Source of the DNA: Oligoflexus sp.
Lineage (GTDB): Bacteria > Bdellovibrionota_B > Oligoflexia > Oligoflexales > Oligoflexaceae
Reading direction: 5' to 3'
Assembly: GCF_035712445.1 (NCBI RefSeq)
Contig: NZ_DASTAT010000090.1
Coordinates: 1-35,173, forward strand
DNA: 35,173 nucleotides
Positions 8,623 through 17,424 of the stretch are shown in pieces. The notes under the pieces are model-generated. The model was not told where the DNA came from and did no database searches. It was given only the letters and a program-made list of their open reading frames with translations. Position 1 is the first letter of the stretch; every line of letters starts with the position of its first letter. A program made the translations under genes and the position numbers.

Positions 8623-9336
8623 ATGCAAGGATCCAAACTCATTCATATCGAATTCATGGCCGAGAAAAGACCAATTCGCGTGGTCGATTCCTTCGATCAA
8701 TTTCTGGATGAGTTCGCTGTGGAAGTCGGCGGGCAGTTGACGGATGAACGCTGCCCCTTCGGTGTTTTGCTGTGGCCAAGCGCCAGGATCGTGGCCCGCT
8801 GGCTGGTGAACGAAGCGCCATATGACCGTGAGGCGCCGCTGACGATCATGGAGCTTGGCTGCGGCGTGGGATTTCTATCCTGTGCTCTGGCTCTGATATT
8901 TCCCCGCGCGACCATCGTGGCCTGCGATTATGAAACGCAGCTGGGCCGCTACGTGAAAGCGAATGCGGAGCTTTGGGGTGTGAGTGATCGCGTCCGCTTC
9001 CAGGCAATCGATTGGCGTCAGCCGGTGCCGGAAGAATACCGGGGCCGGGCGGATTGGGTCCTGGGCGCCGATGTTTTTTATGATGACAGTCACCTGAAGC
9101 ATCTGCCGCCTTTTGCGCGGGATCTTTTGAAGGCCGATGGTCTTCTGACTCTGGCTGACCCCAAACGCTTTCGCTTCGGCACCGCCCTGGATATTCTGAA
9201 GCAGCATTTTATCCTGAAACGCTGGGTCGAAGAGGACTGCGATATCGAGAAGGAAGGCATCGAGGACTTCATGGTGAATAGCGGAGTCTTGAAAACCAAG
9301 GTCTCGATCCTTGAATTCGCCCAAAAACCATCCTGA
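8623..9336 (+). CDS. Class I SAM-dependent methyltransferase, METTL/protein-lysine type
   Basis: A 237-residue Rossmann methyltransferase. Motif I is MELGCGVGFLS, preceded by PFGVLLWPSA, and followed by IVACDYE (acidic end of strand beta2) and ADVFYDD at the motif IV position. The GVLLWPSA...LGCG...ADVFYD series is that of the Methyltransf_16 group, which includes protein-lysine methyltransferases such as METTL21 and the ETFB enzyme METTL20. The start at 8623 has GGAG eight bases upstream; an immediately preceding TTG is less likely. The gene is cotranscribed with the GNAT gene. The exact acceptor cannot be read from the sequence. Confidence 0.82.
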   Translation: MQGSKLIHIEFMAEKRPIRVVDSFDQFLDEFAVEVGGQLTDERCPFGVLLWPSARIVARWLVNEAPYDREAPLTIMELGCGVGFLSCALALIFPRATIVACDYETQLGRYVKANAELWGVSDRVRFQAIDWRQPVPEEYRGRADWVLGADVFYDDSHLKHLPPFARDLLKADGLLTLADPKRFRFGTALDILKQHFILKRWVEEDCDIEKEGIEDFMVNSGVLKTKVSILEFAQKPS

Positions 9337-9339
9337 ATG

Positions 9340-9367
9340 AAAAATGGCCCTTCCGTGAAGAAGGGCC
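9340..9367 (-). terminator. Intrinsic terminator for the phospholipase A2-like gene
   Basis: Perfect 8-bp stem GGCCCTTC (9346-9353) / GAAGGGCC (9360-9367) with a six-base loop. Read on the minus strand it is followed by ATTTTT (9345-9340). It lies between two convergent genes and could also stop the methyltransferase transcript, although the plus side lacks a T tract. Confidence 0.82.
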
Positions 9368-9387
9368 TATGAGAAAAGGGGAGCTTC

Positions 9388-10125
9388 TCAGTTCCCGTTA
9401 CATCCCCACCACACGCCGCCCAGCCAGTCATCAGCAGCTTCATCGTATTCATCACCGCAGTTGGGATCACTGGAACCACCGCTGGCATTATTGCGATACG
9501 AACAGGCGTCATGATCCAGACAGTCCTTGGTCCATGACGAGGGCGCGCCCCAGCCGCAATCGGCTCCGCAGCGTCCCATGCAACCATAGTTATTCGGCCA
9601 GTTCACGCCGACCACGATATTTTCCGCCACGTATGTCGACAGCTGCGTATTCCACTGAGCGGTGACGGTCGAACCATTCTTGATGCAGGTGATGCCTTCG
9701 TTTTTCAAGTGCGTGCTGTTGAAGTTCCGGGTGGGGAAGGCATAGTTATCGGGGGCCTGCGAAAGATAGTCGAAGGCCAGATAAAGAGTTTTCTGTTCGA
9801 TCGGCGAGGATTCCGTCACATTTTCGGTCCTCGCATAATCCTGGGCAGCCTGTGACAGGGCCTTGCGCTCGGCTTCGGTGAGCACAGCGCCGTGCCCGTC
9901 GATCTTTTGCAGGCCGGATTCGGTGCTCATACCCAAATCAAACTGATGATCGTTGACCTGGATGGCCACTTCCACGGTATTGGTTGCGGTTGAAGTCGTC
10001 TCATAGACGATCGCGACCGTTTCTCCGCCTATCTCATACTGAAATCCATCGCGCGGTGCGTTTGGATTCTGCTTGGGAATGCCGCAGGCCACGAATGTTA
10101 ATGCCAGGAGAGACAAATATTTCAT
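9388..10125 (-). CDS. Lipoprotein with C-terminal phospholipase A2-like domain
   Basis: A 245-residue protein with a lipoprotein signal ending FVAC (Cys14). The middle section (~25-170) is unassigned. The C-terminal ~70 residues are cysteine-rich: YGCMGRCGADCGWG at ~180-193 resembles a PLA2 calcium loop, and KDCLDHDACSY at ~200-210 resembles the CxxHDxC active-site helix with the His205/Asp206 pair. Later cysteines (NCGDEYDEAADDW, WWGCNGN) could complete disulfides and the second acidic position. GGGG eight bases before the ATG supports the start. Known: PLA2-fold enzymes hydrolyse the sn-2 ester of phospholipids with Ca2+. Inference: surface or periplasmic phospholipase, perhaps attacking foreign membranes. 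An inactive structural copy is possible. Confidence 0.65.
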   Translation of the reverse strand: MKYLSLLALTFVACGIPKQNPNAPRDGFQYEIGGETVAIVYETTSTATNTVEVAIQVNDHQFDLGMSTESGLQKIDGHGAVLTEAERKALSQAAQDYARTENVTESSPIEQKTLYLAFDYLSQAPDNYAFPTRNFNSTHLKNEGITCIKNGSTVTAQWNTQLSTYVAENIVVGVNWPNNYGCMGRCGADCGWGAPSSWTKDCLDHDACSYRNNASGGSSDPNCGDEYDEAADDWLGGVWWGCNGN

Positions 10126-10502
10126 GTATCTTACCCCATTGTGGACTCTTTATAACAACTCTCTTCGGCAGGGGGGGCCGGGATTGAATGCCGGGGACGG
10201 GCGCGTGGCAAGACTGTGAATTAAGGCGCTTCCTCGGCGGTCAGGCGGTTTTTTAAAGTTTGCATGGGGGAAGGCCGCGGCCGCCGATCCGGTGGGAAAA
10301 CCCTGCCGCTTGCCCAAGCGGCCGGGACTCCAGCTAAAATAGAAAGAGAGGGATTTTTCTTGGGGCAGGACCTTGGGCCGGTGACTTTTGCCCGGCGCTA
10401 CTTACAATAAAATCATTTTCTTACATTTCTCAGTGAATTCCGGAAAATTCGCGCCGACAGAGGGTTAAGTATTCGAGTAGCAATGCTAGGGGAGGAAGGT
10501 GC
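10126..10502. other. 377-base gene-free stretch between divergent genes
   Basis: This is the only gap above 300 bases. It must hold the promoters of the PLA2-like lipoprotein (leftward) and the small membrane protein (rightward). I see a possible leftward -10 (TATAAA on the minus strand, + 10149-10154) without a good -35. There is a long G/C-rich inverted repeat at 10305-10322, a GGCCGCGGCC palindrome at 10273-10282, and an A/T-rich patch near 10400-10430. No coding frame or RNA gene was recognised. Confidence 0.5.
10305..10322. repeat. Perfect inverted repeat GCCGCTTG-CC-CAAGCGGC
   Basis: Eight-base arms separated by only two bases, in the middle of the divergent intergenic region. The very short spacer and central position favour a protein-binding palindrome over a transcription terminator, and no T tract follows on either strand. 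The function is unknown. Confidence 0.5.
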
Positions 10503-10685
10503 ATGGGTATGGCTTTGGCTGTGACGGTGGCCGTCGGGCTATTGGGGAGTTCGCTGACCTGGCTTTGGTTCCGCATGTCTCATGAGAGGCATGACGACCC
10601 GGATATAGCCGATCTCGTGAAGCAGCGCCGTTCGAATTTTGAAGAAAGCGTCCAGAGCGCGGAAAAGCTGATTCGGAAGGGCTAG
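10503..10685 (+). CDS. Small single-pass membrane protein, unknown function
   Basis: 60 residues: one N-terminal transmembrane helix (~3-24, ending WLWFRM), then a charged, probably helical cytoplasmic tail rich in Glu, Arg and Lys. GGGGAGGAAGG just before the ATG is a strong ribosome binding site, which argues for a real gene despite its size. It converges on the cyclase at 10689 with a three-base gap. I recognise no family; shape resembles small accessory subunits of membrane complexes. Confidence 0.6.
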   Translation: MGMALAVTVAVGLLGSSLTWLWFRMSHERHDDPDIADLVKQRRSNFEESVQSAEKLIRKG

Positions 10686-10688
10686 GGC

Positions 10689-12998
10689 TTAGGCCGCCGG
10701 TTTCCCCTGACGCTGCAGCTCCTCGAAGATCCTGTTTCTTTGGATACCATTCAATCCTAAAATCTTCGCACCGTGTTTGAAACGGTGCTGATCAATTTTG
10801 CCCCAGCGGATTTCAATGGTGAAACTCGCGAGACCCCAGTCCTGCAGTTTCTTCATCAGCCCTTCGTCTTCGACATCCATGCTCACATCCAGCAGCACGT
10901 CCTTGGCAAGGAAGATATCCCCGACCAGGGCGAGGCCCGTGCGCGAAAAATCCCTGAGTTCAAAGACCCCGTGCTCGGAGCGCAGAAGCACCTTGAGGGG
11001 CGGCAGTTCCAACCTTTCCTCCAGGCGTTCGATGCGGGCGAAATTCCAATAGAGCCTTTCCGCCCTTTCAATGGCTCCCGGTTCGGATTGAAACGGATCC
11101 ACCTGCCAGGCCTTCACCAGTTGCTGGGAGTGTTTCACCCGCACGTATCGGGGGATCAGGATGCTGGCATCCGCCCATGGACCAAGCAGTTCACGGGTCT
11201 CTGAGCCTATCATGATACGGAAGGGTTCGCAGGCGCTTTCCAGGCGCGAGGCGAAGTTCACGCCATCTCCAATCAAGGTGAAGTCAAAACGGGTTTCGTT
11301 GCCGATATTACCAATATAGACCTGGGCTGTATTGATGCCGATTCGGGCCGGATAGAGAGCTTCGCCTTTATCATGGGCGGTGAGACAACGCTCATAGAGT
11401 CGTCTTTGAATGGCCATCGCGCACTGCACCGCCTGATCCGCGTGCGCGCTTTGCGTCTGGCCGAGCAGGTTATAGCCAAAGAAGCAGAGAAGGCCATCGC
11501 CCAGGGTTTTATCTATGACGCCTTCGTGCCGGTGAATAATGCGGGTGGCTTCATGCAAAAGATCCTTGAGCTGCGCAAAGGTCTCCTGAGGCGGCAGACG
11601 CTGCGAGGTCAGGGAAAAACCCACCAGATCAAGGAACATGATGCTCACGTTTTGGGCGGATGGCTCCTTGATCAGGACATTGGGATTGGCGAGGATCTTC
11701 TGCAGCTGATCAGTCGCGATCACATCGGCGAGCGCCGCCTGAAGCGTCCTGTTCTTGCTGTCGCGGCGCATCATTTTCCAGGTCAGTGCGGAAAGGCTCA
11801 AGAGCACGAAGCCGAGGTTCGGCCAAAGCCAGAATATTTTGATATCGGCGAAGGCGAAGAGCGCGAGCCCAAGCGCGGCCGCACCAGAGGTCGCCAGGAG
11901 AAAGATCAGCGCAAAGATCATGGGCTCCAGTAAAAGCCCGGCCAGGACACCGAGCATGGTGCCAAGGAAAAGTTTCGGCAAGGATGCTGCGATGGTTTGA
12001 ATCCATTGCCCTGTGATGACGCTGTTCACCATCGCTATCATCAGATAGCCGCCTGGGATCGAGCCCATCGGCGTTTCCACAAGATCCGAGCTGCCGGTGT
12101 ACATTCCGGGTAGAATCAGAACGATCTGTTCGGGCGTGATGACATCCGCAAAGCTTACATTCTTTTCCGCCCGTTTGAAGGCGCGGTCCAGGCTGAAGGA
12201 CTGCTTCAGGATCGTTTCGCGATCCAGTAAGTTGACCAGGACCTCGGCGGTGCGCGTCGTCATGCGCTGACCATTGATGGCGATGCCCTGAGGACCCACT
12301 GTCACCCAGTCCGCAGCCCAAAGGCTCCAGTGCGGGATTAGAACGTCCGCTGCAGGTCGATGGAAGAGCTCCACCGTTCCACCGCCGCTGTAGTGCGCAT
12401 GTCCAAAGAGGGAAAAACTTTTCTGGACATCGACATGGGGACCGTAAACAGCACGCGGCGTGACCGGCAGCCAGTCGAGTTCCATGTCCGAAGGCATCCA
12501 ACGTTTTTTCGCCCAGATCGGTAGATCAAGGGGAATCGGTTCGACGAATTTAAGGGTGTCGGCCGTCATGAATACGATGGAGGCGAGCGGCACACCCGCG
12601 GCCTTCAGGTCTTCACTGATCTTATCCGCATCATAGCGGCCGCGCGGTGTGGCAAAGATCTTATCGATCATAATAAGGCGCGGCTTGGCGGCGGCCACGG
12701 CCTTGAAGAACTCCGCCCATTCCTGAAAATCCAGATCATCGCGACCCAGACTGCGAATGGAGCGATCATCCATGAAATAAATCTTCAGCCGCGGATCGAG
12801 CTGCGGTCCTTGACCCATGGCTGCCCGCAGACGAAACTCCAGGGCCTGGATCAACTTCTGGTCCAAAAGCTTTCCCAAAGGACTCGATTCCACCGCATGC
12901 AATCCCAAGGCGATCAGGATCGCGGCCAGCAGCCACCTTCCTAAGATGGGCCGTGGTGCGTCGCGGGCATCGAGCCAGGATTGAAGCCTTTGGAACAT
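10689..12998 (-). CDS. CHASE2 - class III adenylate cyclase - PilZ-like membrane protein
   Basis: 769 residues from the ATG at 12998, which has GGAGG five bases upstream; a longer frame upstream lacks this. One N-terminal membrane helix (~21-36) precedes a periplasmic CHASE2-like sensor (~45-330, with IYFMDDRSI and LIMIDKIF), then three membrane helices (~340-405). A class III cyclase follows (~445-600): SIMFLDLVGFS gives the first metal Asp (457), DKTLGDG gives the adenine-binding Lys (497) and second metal Asp (501), and TLIGDGVNFASRLE the transition-state Asn/Arg. The C-terminal ~100 residues resemble PilZ (RDFSRTGLAL), although the upstream RxxxR arginine pair is not clear, so c-di-GMP binding is uncertain. 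Inference: cAMP synthesis in response to a periplasmic signal, possibly tuned by c-di-GMP. Confidence 0.86.
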   Translation of the reverse strand: MFQRLQSWLDARDAPRPILGRWLLAAILIALGLHAVESSPLGKLLDQKLIQALEFRLRAAMGQGPQLDPRLKIYFMDDRSIRSLGRDDLDFQEWAEFFKAVAAAKPRLIMIDKIFATPRGRYDADKISEDLKAAGVPLASIVFMTADTLKFVEPIPLDLPIWAKKRWMPSDMELDWLPVTPRAVYGPHVDVQKSFSLFGHAHYSGGGTVELFHRPAADVLIPHWSLWAADWVTVGPQGIAINGQRMTTRTAEVLVNLLDRETILKQSFSLDRAFKRAEKNVSFADVITPEQIVLILPGMYTGSSDLVETPMGSIPGGYLMIAMVNSVITGQWIQTIAASLPKLFLGTMLGVLAGLLLEPMIFALIFLLATSGAAALGLALFAFADIKIFWLWPNLGFVLLSLSALTWKMMRRDSKNRTLQAALADVIATDQLQKILANPNVLIKEPSAQNVSIMFLDLVGFSLTSQRLPPQETFAQLKDLLHEATRIIHRHEGVIDKTLGDGLLCFFGYNLLGQTQSAHADQAVQCAMAIQRRLYERCLTAHDKGEALYPARIGINTAQVYIGNIGNETRFDFTLIGDGVNFASRLESACEPFRIMIGSETRELLGPWADASILIPRYVRVKHSQQLVKAWQVDPFQSEPGAIERAERLYWNFARIERLEERLELPPLKVLLRSEHGVFELRDFSRTGLALVGDIFLAKDVLLDVSMDVEDEGLMKKLQDWGLASFTIEIRWGKIDQHRFKHGAKILGLNGIQRNRIFEELQRQGKPAA

Positions 12999-13190
12999 GG
13001 GACCTCCGGTAAGGCTTTCGGCAGAATTCGCGGCGAGGGTTAGCGGAAAACAGCGCCCGGGATGAATCTTTAATGCGCCCATTGCAGTCGTGATATCCCA
13101 GTAGAAACAATATATTAAAGCTGTCCTTCGCCTCTCCTAAGACAGCCGGGGCACGGGCCGATAAGATTCGCAAGAGATAAGGGAAAATCC

Positions 13191-15989
13191 ATGAACTTGC
13201 GAATGTTACCTCATAAGGCGGGTGCCCTGCTGGCTTTCGCTTTCCTTGTGTTGGGTGCCTGCGTGCCCGGCGGCAAAGACCAGCGAAAGTCCGCGCCGCA
13301 GGATTCCAGCGTGGCCACTCCAGGTGCCGATGATCCCGAGATTCAGGAGCTCGGCGCTACCGATCCCGTCTCCATTGCCGGTGTGAATCTGATAGCGGAT
13401 TATCAGAATACCCGTGCGCGCTGTGATTTTAAAAACATCGCGGCGGATGATTATGAAATATTCTGTCGCGTCACCATCACCAGTGAACTCGGCAGCGAGT
13501 TTCTGCCTTTGAAAGTCAAGCCGACCCTGCAGCTCTCGTGGCAGCAGCCGGTTCAGACCCGTGGTGAATTTCGCCTGGATCGCTGCCAGGAATCACCCGA
13601 TCATCTGAGCTTTCAGTGTCAGGGTCAGCTGAAATCAGGAACTTCGGCACTGGAATTTCCTCTCCAGATCATCGACAGCGCGCTGCAGCAATCCCGCATG
13701 GAAAGACCGGAAGTTCTTCTGCCTTATTTTGTGGGCGTGATTGAGGGCGACTTCAGTGATACGCACCGCTCGTTCCAGGGCCTGCCCGATCCTTCCGTGG
13801 ATACGGCCGTGCTGGATAAACAGCTGGTGCAGGCCGGCTTTTTCCGAACCGAAGTCGACCGCTTCGATCACAAGGTGAATGTGCTGGATGCCTGCGAGCA
13901 TGGTGATCTCATCATCATGGCGACGCCGACTTACATTTATATCCACGACAGCAGAAAGAACGAACTGAAAGCGGTCGCCGGACGCTTTGATGAGAACGTG
14001 CGGTTCAGCTATCGTTTTGAAGATCCCCTGCGTTTGAATCATCAGACCTATCGCGTGGCCTGCGGACCGGAAGGTTTCACGACCTACCATGCGAATAGCG
14101 GCTTTGATGTGGATAGCACCGGGCTTTTCAGCAGTGCCCTGCGTGCGCTTCATTTTGATTACCAGGGCCGGCTTCTGCGCTTTCAGGATGCGCTGACCGA
14201 TCAGGTGACGGGCCGCGTGGCGCAGAATAAAAGCAATCGCAATCTTTCCGCGCTCGGTGCGGGTCGTCAGCGCATCGGCAGCATTGTCAACTATGATGGC
14301 GAGAATTTTCAGCTGGTCGATATCATAAAGTCCGCGGATCAGCTGATCTGGACTCTGAGCACCTATGCTCCGAACAAAACCGAGGCGCTCCGTTCACGCG
14401 TGCTGCAGACCTTGGATATCACAGCCGGCGACGTCATCACCGGCGGGCTGGTCGATGCCTCTGTGCTGGCCCGATTTGTGCGGGATCGTCCCGAAATACT
14501 TCTTTATTCGGGCCGCTGCAACTATAACCTTTATGATGTGAAAGAGGGCCGTATCCAGACGACCGTCGGCCCCAAAAAGGATGTGATGACTGCGCCCGGA
14601 GCCTGCGCCGAGGATACCGTCATCCCCGGTCGTGAATTCGCGCGCTTTGGACCCGGATCGTTCATTTTCAAGATTGATAATGAAACATGGCGAACGGTCG
14701 ATAGCCAGCAGCAGATCAAGCCTTTGGTCAGCGGAACCCTGGCCTTCACGCAGGAGCCTGTGGACCTTTTGAAACAGGGCCTCATGCCAGCCTTTGATGG
14801 ACGGGTTCCGGTCGGGTCCAAAGTCTATCCGCTGGCTGGGGAACGGCTGCTGGTCACCAACCTTACATACCTTGGCCTTATTCAGCAGGGTCGGCTGCAG
14901 CTGATCTCGGCCAACAATCGCCTGCGCACGCCTGAGGTCGGACGGATCCATAACATTTTCTTTGAAGCGTCCACGCAGAAGATACTGAGGATCTATAACC
15001 GGACTCAGGGGACAGCGGCCACGGCCGTCATTGAAGTTCTCCAGGGTGAGGCCTTCGTTCCTTTCCTTGAAATTCCCTGCAGCGCGATCGTCGCTACGGG
15101 AACCTGTGCTGAATATATCTTCAAGACCGGCGCGACATCAGCGAGCTTTCTCGTCACCAGCCCTGGTGCCAGCGCCTCGGTCCCCGATCGTTCGGATGTT
15201 CTGAGTTACGATGGGAAGACGCAGGCCGTGAGCAATCAGGGCAGCTATGCGACAGCGCGGACCTATCGTTATCGCAATACGCGCGGTGAATCGCTGTCGA
15301 GCCGCATGATACTGCGGCATGAAAGTCAGTCGACCTTCTTGCTCTTTGATGCGAATACCGGGGTGTCGACGCCTATCAACCTGCCCATGGCCACTTATAT
15401 GGATGCGTCGTCGATCTATTCGATTAATGAACAGGCAGGCACGCTCGATCTTCTTGTGGCCAATTCATTTGAGTCCGATCCATCGAAGAACTTTTCGGTT
15501 TTCCACATGGATCTGAATAACCCGAGCAGTTCAGCTCCCCGCATGGGTTTGGTCAGCGTGCCCCCTGCGGGTTCCAACAATGCCGCCCTGCCTTATACCG
15601 TGCCGCAGGATGGGCTTGATCTCACGCTTAACCTGGGCTTTCAGGCCAATGCGAAAGCCATCGATCAGCAATCGCATCTTTACTTTTATTTGCCGAGCGC
15701 GATCTATATGGCTCCGCTGGGTTCGTCGAAACTGGTGAAGCTTCTGGATTTGGAAAGCGCTGCCGACTGCGGTGGGCAGGCTTTTCATGGGACAGCGAAG
15801 GAAGGCGAACTGCGGACCCGGATGAAAACGACGATGAAAAACCTTTGCTACAACAAAACTGATGGTTTGTTTGTTGCGAATGGCTGCCGTGGGCGACAGG
15901 GTTTTCTGAATTTTGTGATTCGTCAGTACTATGGATCGGAGAGCGCGAACCTGACTCTGGTCACAGCGCCGTGCACGCTCCTGCCCTAA
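13191..15989 (+). CDS. Large lipoprotein of unknown function
   Basis: A 932-residue protein with a lipoprotein signal ending LGAC (Cys24), followed by a Ser/Pro/Asp-rich linker (~25-60). The rest is rich in short beta-type segments with no membrane helices, and repeated 'LLVTNLTYLGLI', 'LIIMATPTYIYIHD' type strands that could be blades of a beta-propeller. Scattered cysteines, including a cluster near the C-terminus (CGGQAF, CYNK, NGCRG, APCTLLP), suggest disulfides and periplasmic or surface exposure. AAGGG seven to eight bases before the ATG supports the start. A 6-bp hairpin (GCTGTC 13120-13125 / GACAGC 13141-13146) lies in the leader region. I recognise no family. Confidence 0.75.
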   Translation: MNLRMLPHKAGALLAFAFLVLGACVPGGKDQRKSAPQDSSVATPGADDPEIQELGATDPVSIAGVNLIADYQNTRARCDFKNIAADDYEIFCRVTITSELGSEFLPLKVKPTLQLSWQQPVQTRGEFRLDRCQESPDHLSFQCQGQLKSGTSALEFPLQIIDSALQQSRMERPEVLLPYFVGVIEGDFSDTHRSFQGLPDPSVDTAVLDKQLVQAGFFRTEVDRFDHKVNVLDACEHGDLIIMATPTYIYIHDSRKNELKAVAGRFDENVRFSYRFEDPLRLNHQTYRVACGPEGFTTYHANSGFDVDSTGLFSSALRALHFDYQGRLLRFQDALTDQVTGRVAQNKSNRNLSALGAGRQRIGSIVNYDGENFQLVDIIKSADQLIWTLSTYAPNKTEALRSRVLQTLDITAGDVITGGLVDASVLARFVRDRPEILLYSGRCNYNLYDVKEGRIQTTVGPKKDVMTAPGACAEDTVIPGREFARFGPGSFIFKIDNETWRTVDSQQQIKPLVSGTLAFTQEPVDLLKQGLMPAFDGRVPVGSKVYPLAGERLLVTNLTYLGLIQQGRLQLISANNRLRTPEVGRIHNIFFEASTQKILRIYNRTQGTAATAVIEVLQGEAFVPFLEIPCSAIVATGTCAEYIFKTGATSASFLVTSPGASASVPDRSDVLSYDGKTQAVSNQGSYATARTYRYRNTRGESLSSRMILRHESQSTFLLFDANTGVSTPINLPMATYMDASSIYSINEQAGTLDLLVANSFESDPSKNFSVFHMDLNNPSSSAPRMGLVSVPPAGSNNAALPYTVPQDGLDLTLNLGFQANAKAIDQQSHLYFYLPSAIYMAPLGSSKLVKLLDLESAADCGGQAFHGTAKEGELRTRMKTTMKNLCYNKTDGLFVANGCRGRQGFLNFVIRQYYGSESANLTLVTAPCTLLP

Positions 15990-16102
15990 AGGCTCGTGAC
16001 GGTAAACACTGGTGGATTATGACAAAAATGCAGCTTGCAGTTTTTCACGTAAGGCGTCAAAGAAGAATTCGTAACATTTGCCGAATATTGTGAGTCTGAT
16101 CA

Positions 16103-16495
16103 TTGAGTCGTCTATACAAAATACTGGTGGCCGAGGATAATGAATTGATGCTGGAACTCCTCTCCGCCGAGGTTCAGGAGTATCTGGTCACCGTCGATCT
16201 GCGGCAGGCCTGCGATGGTCATGATGCTTTGAGCAAGGCCATGTCCGAACCCTTTGACCTGATCATCTCGGACAACGTGATGCCGGGTCTTCTGGGTTCC
16301 GCTGTGCTGCGCAGCTTGCGTTCGAATCCAGGACCGAATCAGAACACGCCTTTTATTTTTTGCTCAGGGAATTTCTCGCTCGATGAAGTCAAAGGGCTGA
16401 AGGATTGTCATCTTCTGCAAAAGCCCTTTGATATGCGGCGACTCCACGCGCTGCTCGCGCGCCTCTTTCAGTACGAAAATCCTCATTTCGCCTGA
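16103..16495 (+). CDS. Single-domain response regulator (receiver only)
   Basis: 130 residues, all one CheY-like receiver: acidic pair AEDN near residue 10, phospho-acceptor in LIISDNVMPG (~Asp52), the Ser in FCSG and lysine in LQKPF. No output domain. An in-frame stop just upstream leaves TTG at 16103 as the first possible start, with GTGAG about eight bases before it; the domain begins immediately after, so TTG is very likely the real start. It is not adjacent to a kinase, so its partner cannot be read from context. It may be a phosphorelay shuttle or a motility-type regulator. Confidence 0.85.
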   Translation: MSRLYKILVAEDNELMLELLSAEVQEYLVTVDLRQACDGHDALSKAMSEPFDLIISDNVMPGLLGSAVLRSLRSNPGPNQNTPFIFCSGNFSLDEVKGLKDCHLLQKPFDMRRLHALLARLFQYENPHFA

Positions 16496-16515
16496 ACTCC
16501 CGACAGGTAGCTTAT

Positions 16516-17316
16516 TCATGGTCGATTGGGCAGATCGGGGCAGGCGAGTCCATAGCTGCGATAGATCGCGCAGAAGCTGCCATCCTTTTTCATCTGCGCA
16601 AGGCAGGCATCCAGCTCTCTGAGAAACGCAATGCGGTCCGGGATATGTTGGGATTTTTTCGAGACTGCCGTGAAGTAATGCCCATCATGCGCGACCCAAT
16701 CCAGGACTTTGACCTGATCCTTAAGGCCCAGACGTTGAGCAGCGTACAAGGCAGGCTCGACCGCATTCACGAAAGCATCGATGCGGCCCGCCAGAAGCTT
16801 GCGAAAATTCTGTTCGGTGCTGGCCGCCTCGTCCACGGTCCGCGCCTTTCTTCGCTCCTCGACGTATTTCATGAACATCGGCGAATAGCGCAGTCCAATG
16901 ATGTGCCCGAGCCTCAGGCTGTCAAAATCCGTGGGTTTCGTGATGCTTATGTTGGAATCGGCCCGAACGAAAGGCCGATATTCCGTGCGAAAGAGTTCCT
17001 GGTGCCCAAAGTCGACGAAGCTTTCCCGTGCCTCGCTATAGGAATAGGTATGGATGTCGATGAAGCCTTCCTGCATGCTGATCTGCATGCGTTCAATCGG
17101 CAAATCGACGAAGATGAAAGGGCGTTTGATCGCGTTCAGGCACTGGCTCAGCGTATCCGTGGTGATGCCCTGCCGCCGTCCCTGGGAGTCTTTGAAGTAA
17201 TAAGGGGGAAAATCCGGGAAATTGATTTCAATCGGCGCGCGCGGAGGCATGCCTTCTGCGGTCACGCTGCTGCCAGTAAAAAAAAACAGAAGCCAAGGGT
17301 AAAGCTGTGGGATCAT
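16516..17316 (-). CDS. Periplasmic solute-binding protein, family 3 type (orphan)
   Basis: 266 residues from the ATG at 17316, which has AAGG five bases upstream and opens a signal peptide (LLFFFTGSSVTA-EG). The mature protein has the bacterial family 3 solute-binding layout: INFPDFPPYYF at the start, GITTDTLSQCL, LPIERMQISMQEGFIDIHTY, and a C-terminal AFLRELDACLAQMKKDGSFCAIYRSYG helix pair. Family members bind amino acids or opines, or serve as sensor domains. No ABC permease or ATPase lies beside it. It follows the phosphatase on the same strand after 108 bases. The missing transporter suggests a sensing role or a transporter encoded elsewhere. Confidence 0.8.
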   Translation of the reverse strand: MIPQLYPWLLFFFTGSSVTAEGMPPRAPIEINFPDFPPYYFKDSQGRRQGITTDTLSQCLNAIKRPFIFVDLPIERMQISMQEGFIDIHTYSYSEARESFVDFGHQELFRTEYRPFVRADSNISITKPTDFDSLRLGHIIGLRYSPMFMKYVEERRKARTVDEAASTEQNFRKLLAGRIDAFVNAVEPALYAAQRLGLKDQVKVLDWVAHDGHYFTAVSKKSQHIPDRIAFLRELDACLAQMKKDGSFCAIYRSYGLACPDLPNRP

Positions 17317-17424
17317 GAAAACCTTTCCCAGCAGAATAAGCCTGGCTTCCATCTTATGATGATTCGCGAAAAGCCGAAAGGCAGGAAAAGCGAAAACCTG
17401 CGAAGGCGTGACGCTCCAGGAATT

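Noticed and set aside
7684..8700. A 338-codon minus-strand frame over the GNAT gene
   Set aside because: Antisense to a gene with an acetyl-CoA motif and ideal ribosome binding site; no motif of its own.
13120..13146. Hairpin GCTGTC/GACAGC upstream of the 932-residue lipoprotein as a riboswitch
   Set aside because: Only a 6-bp stem with a 15-base loop; no conserved riboswitch core recognised.
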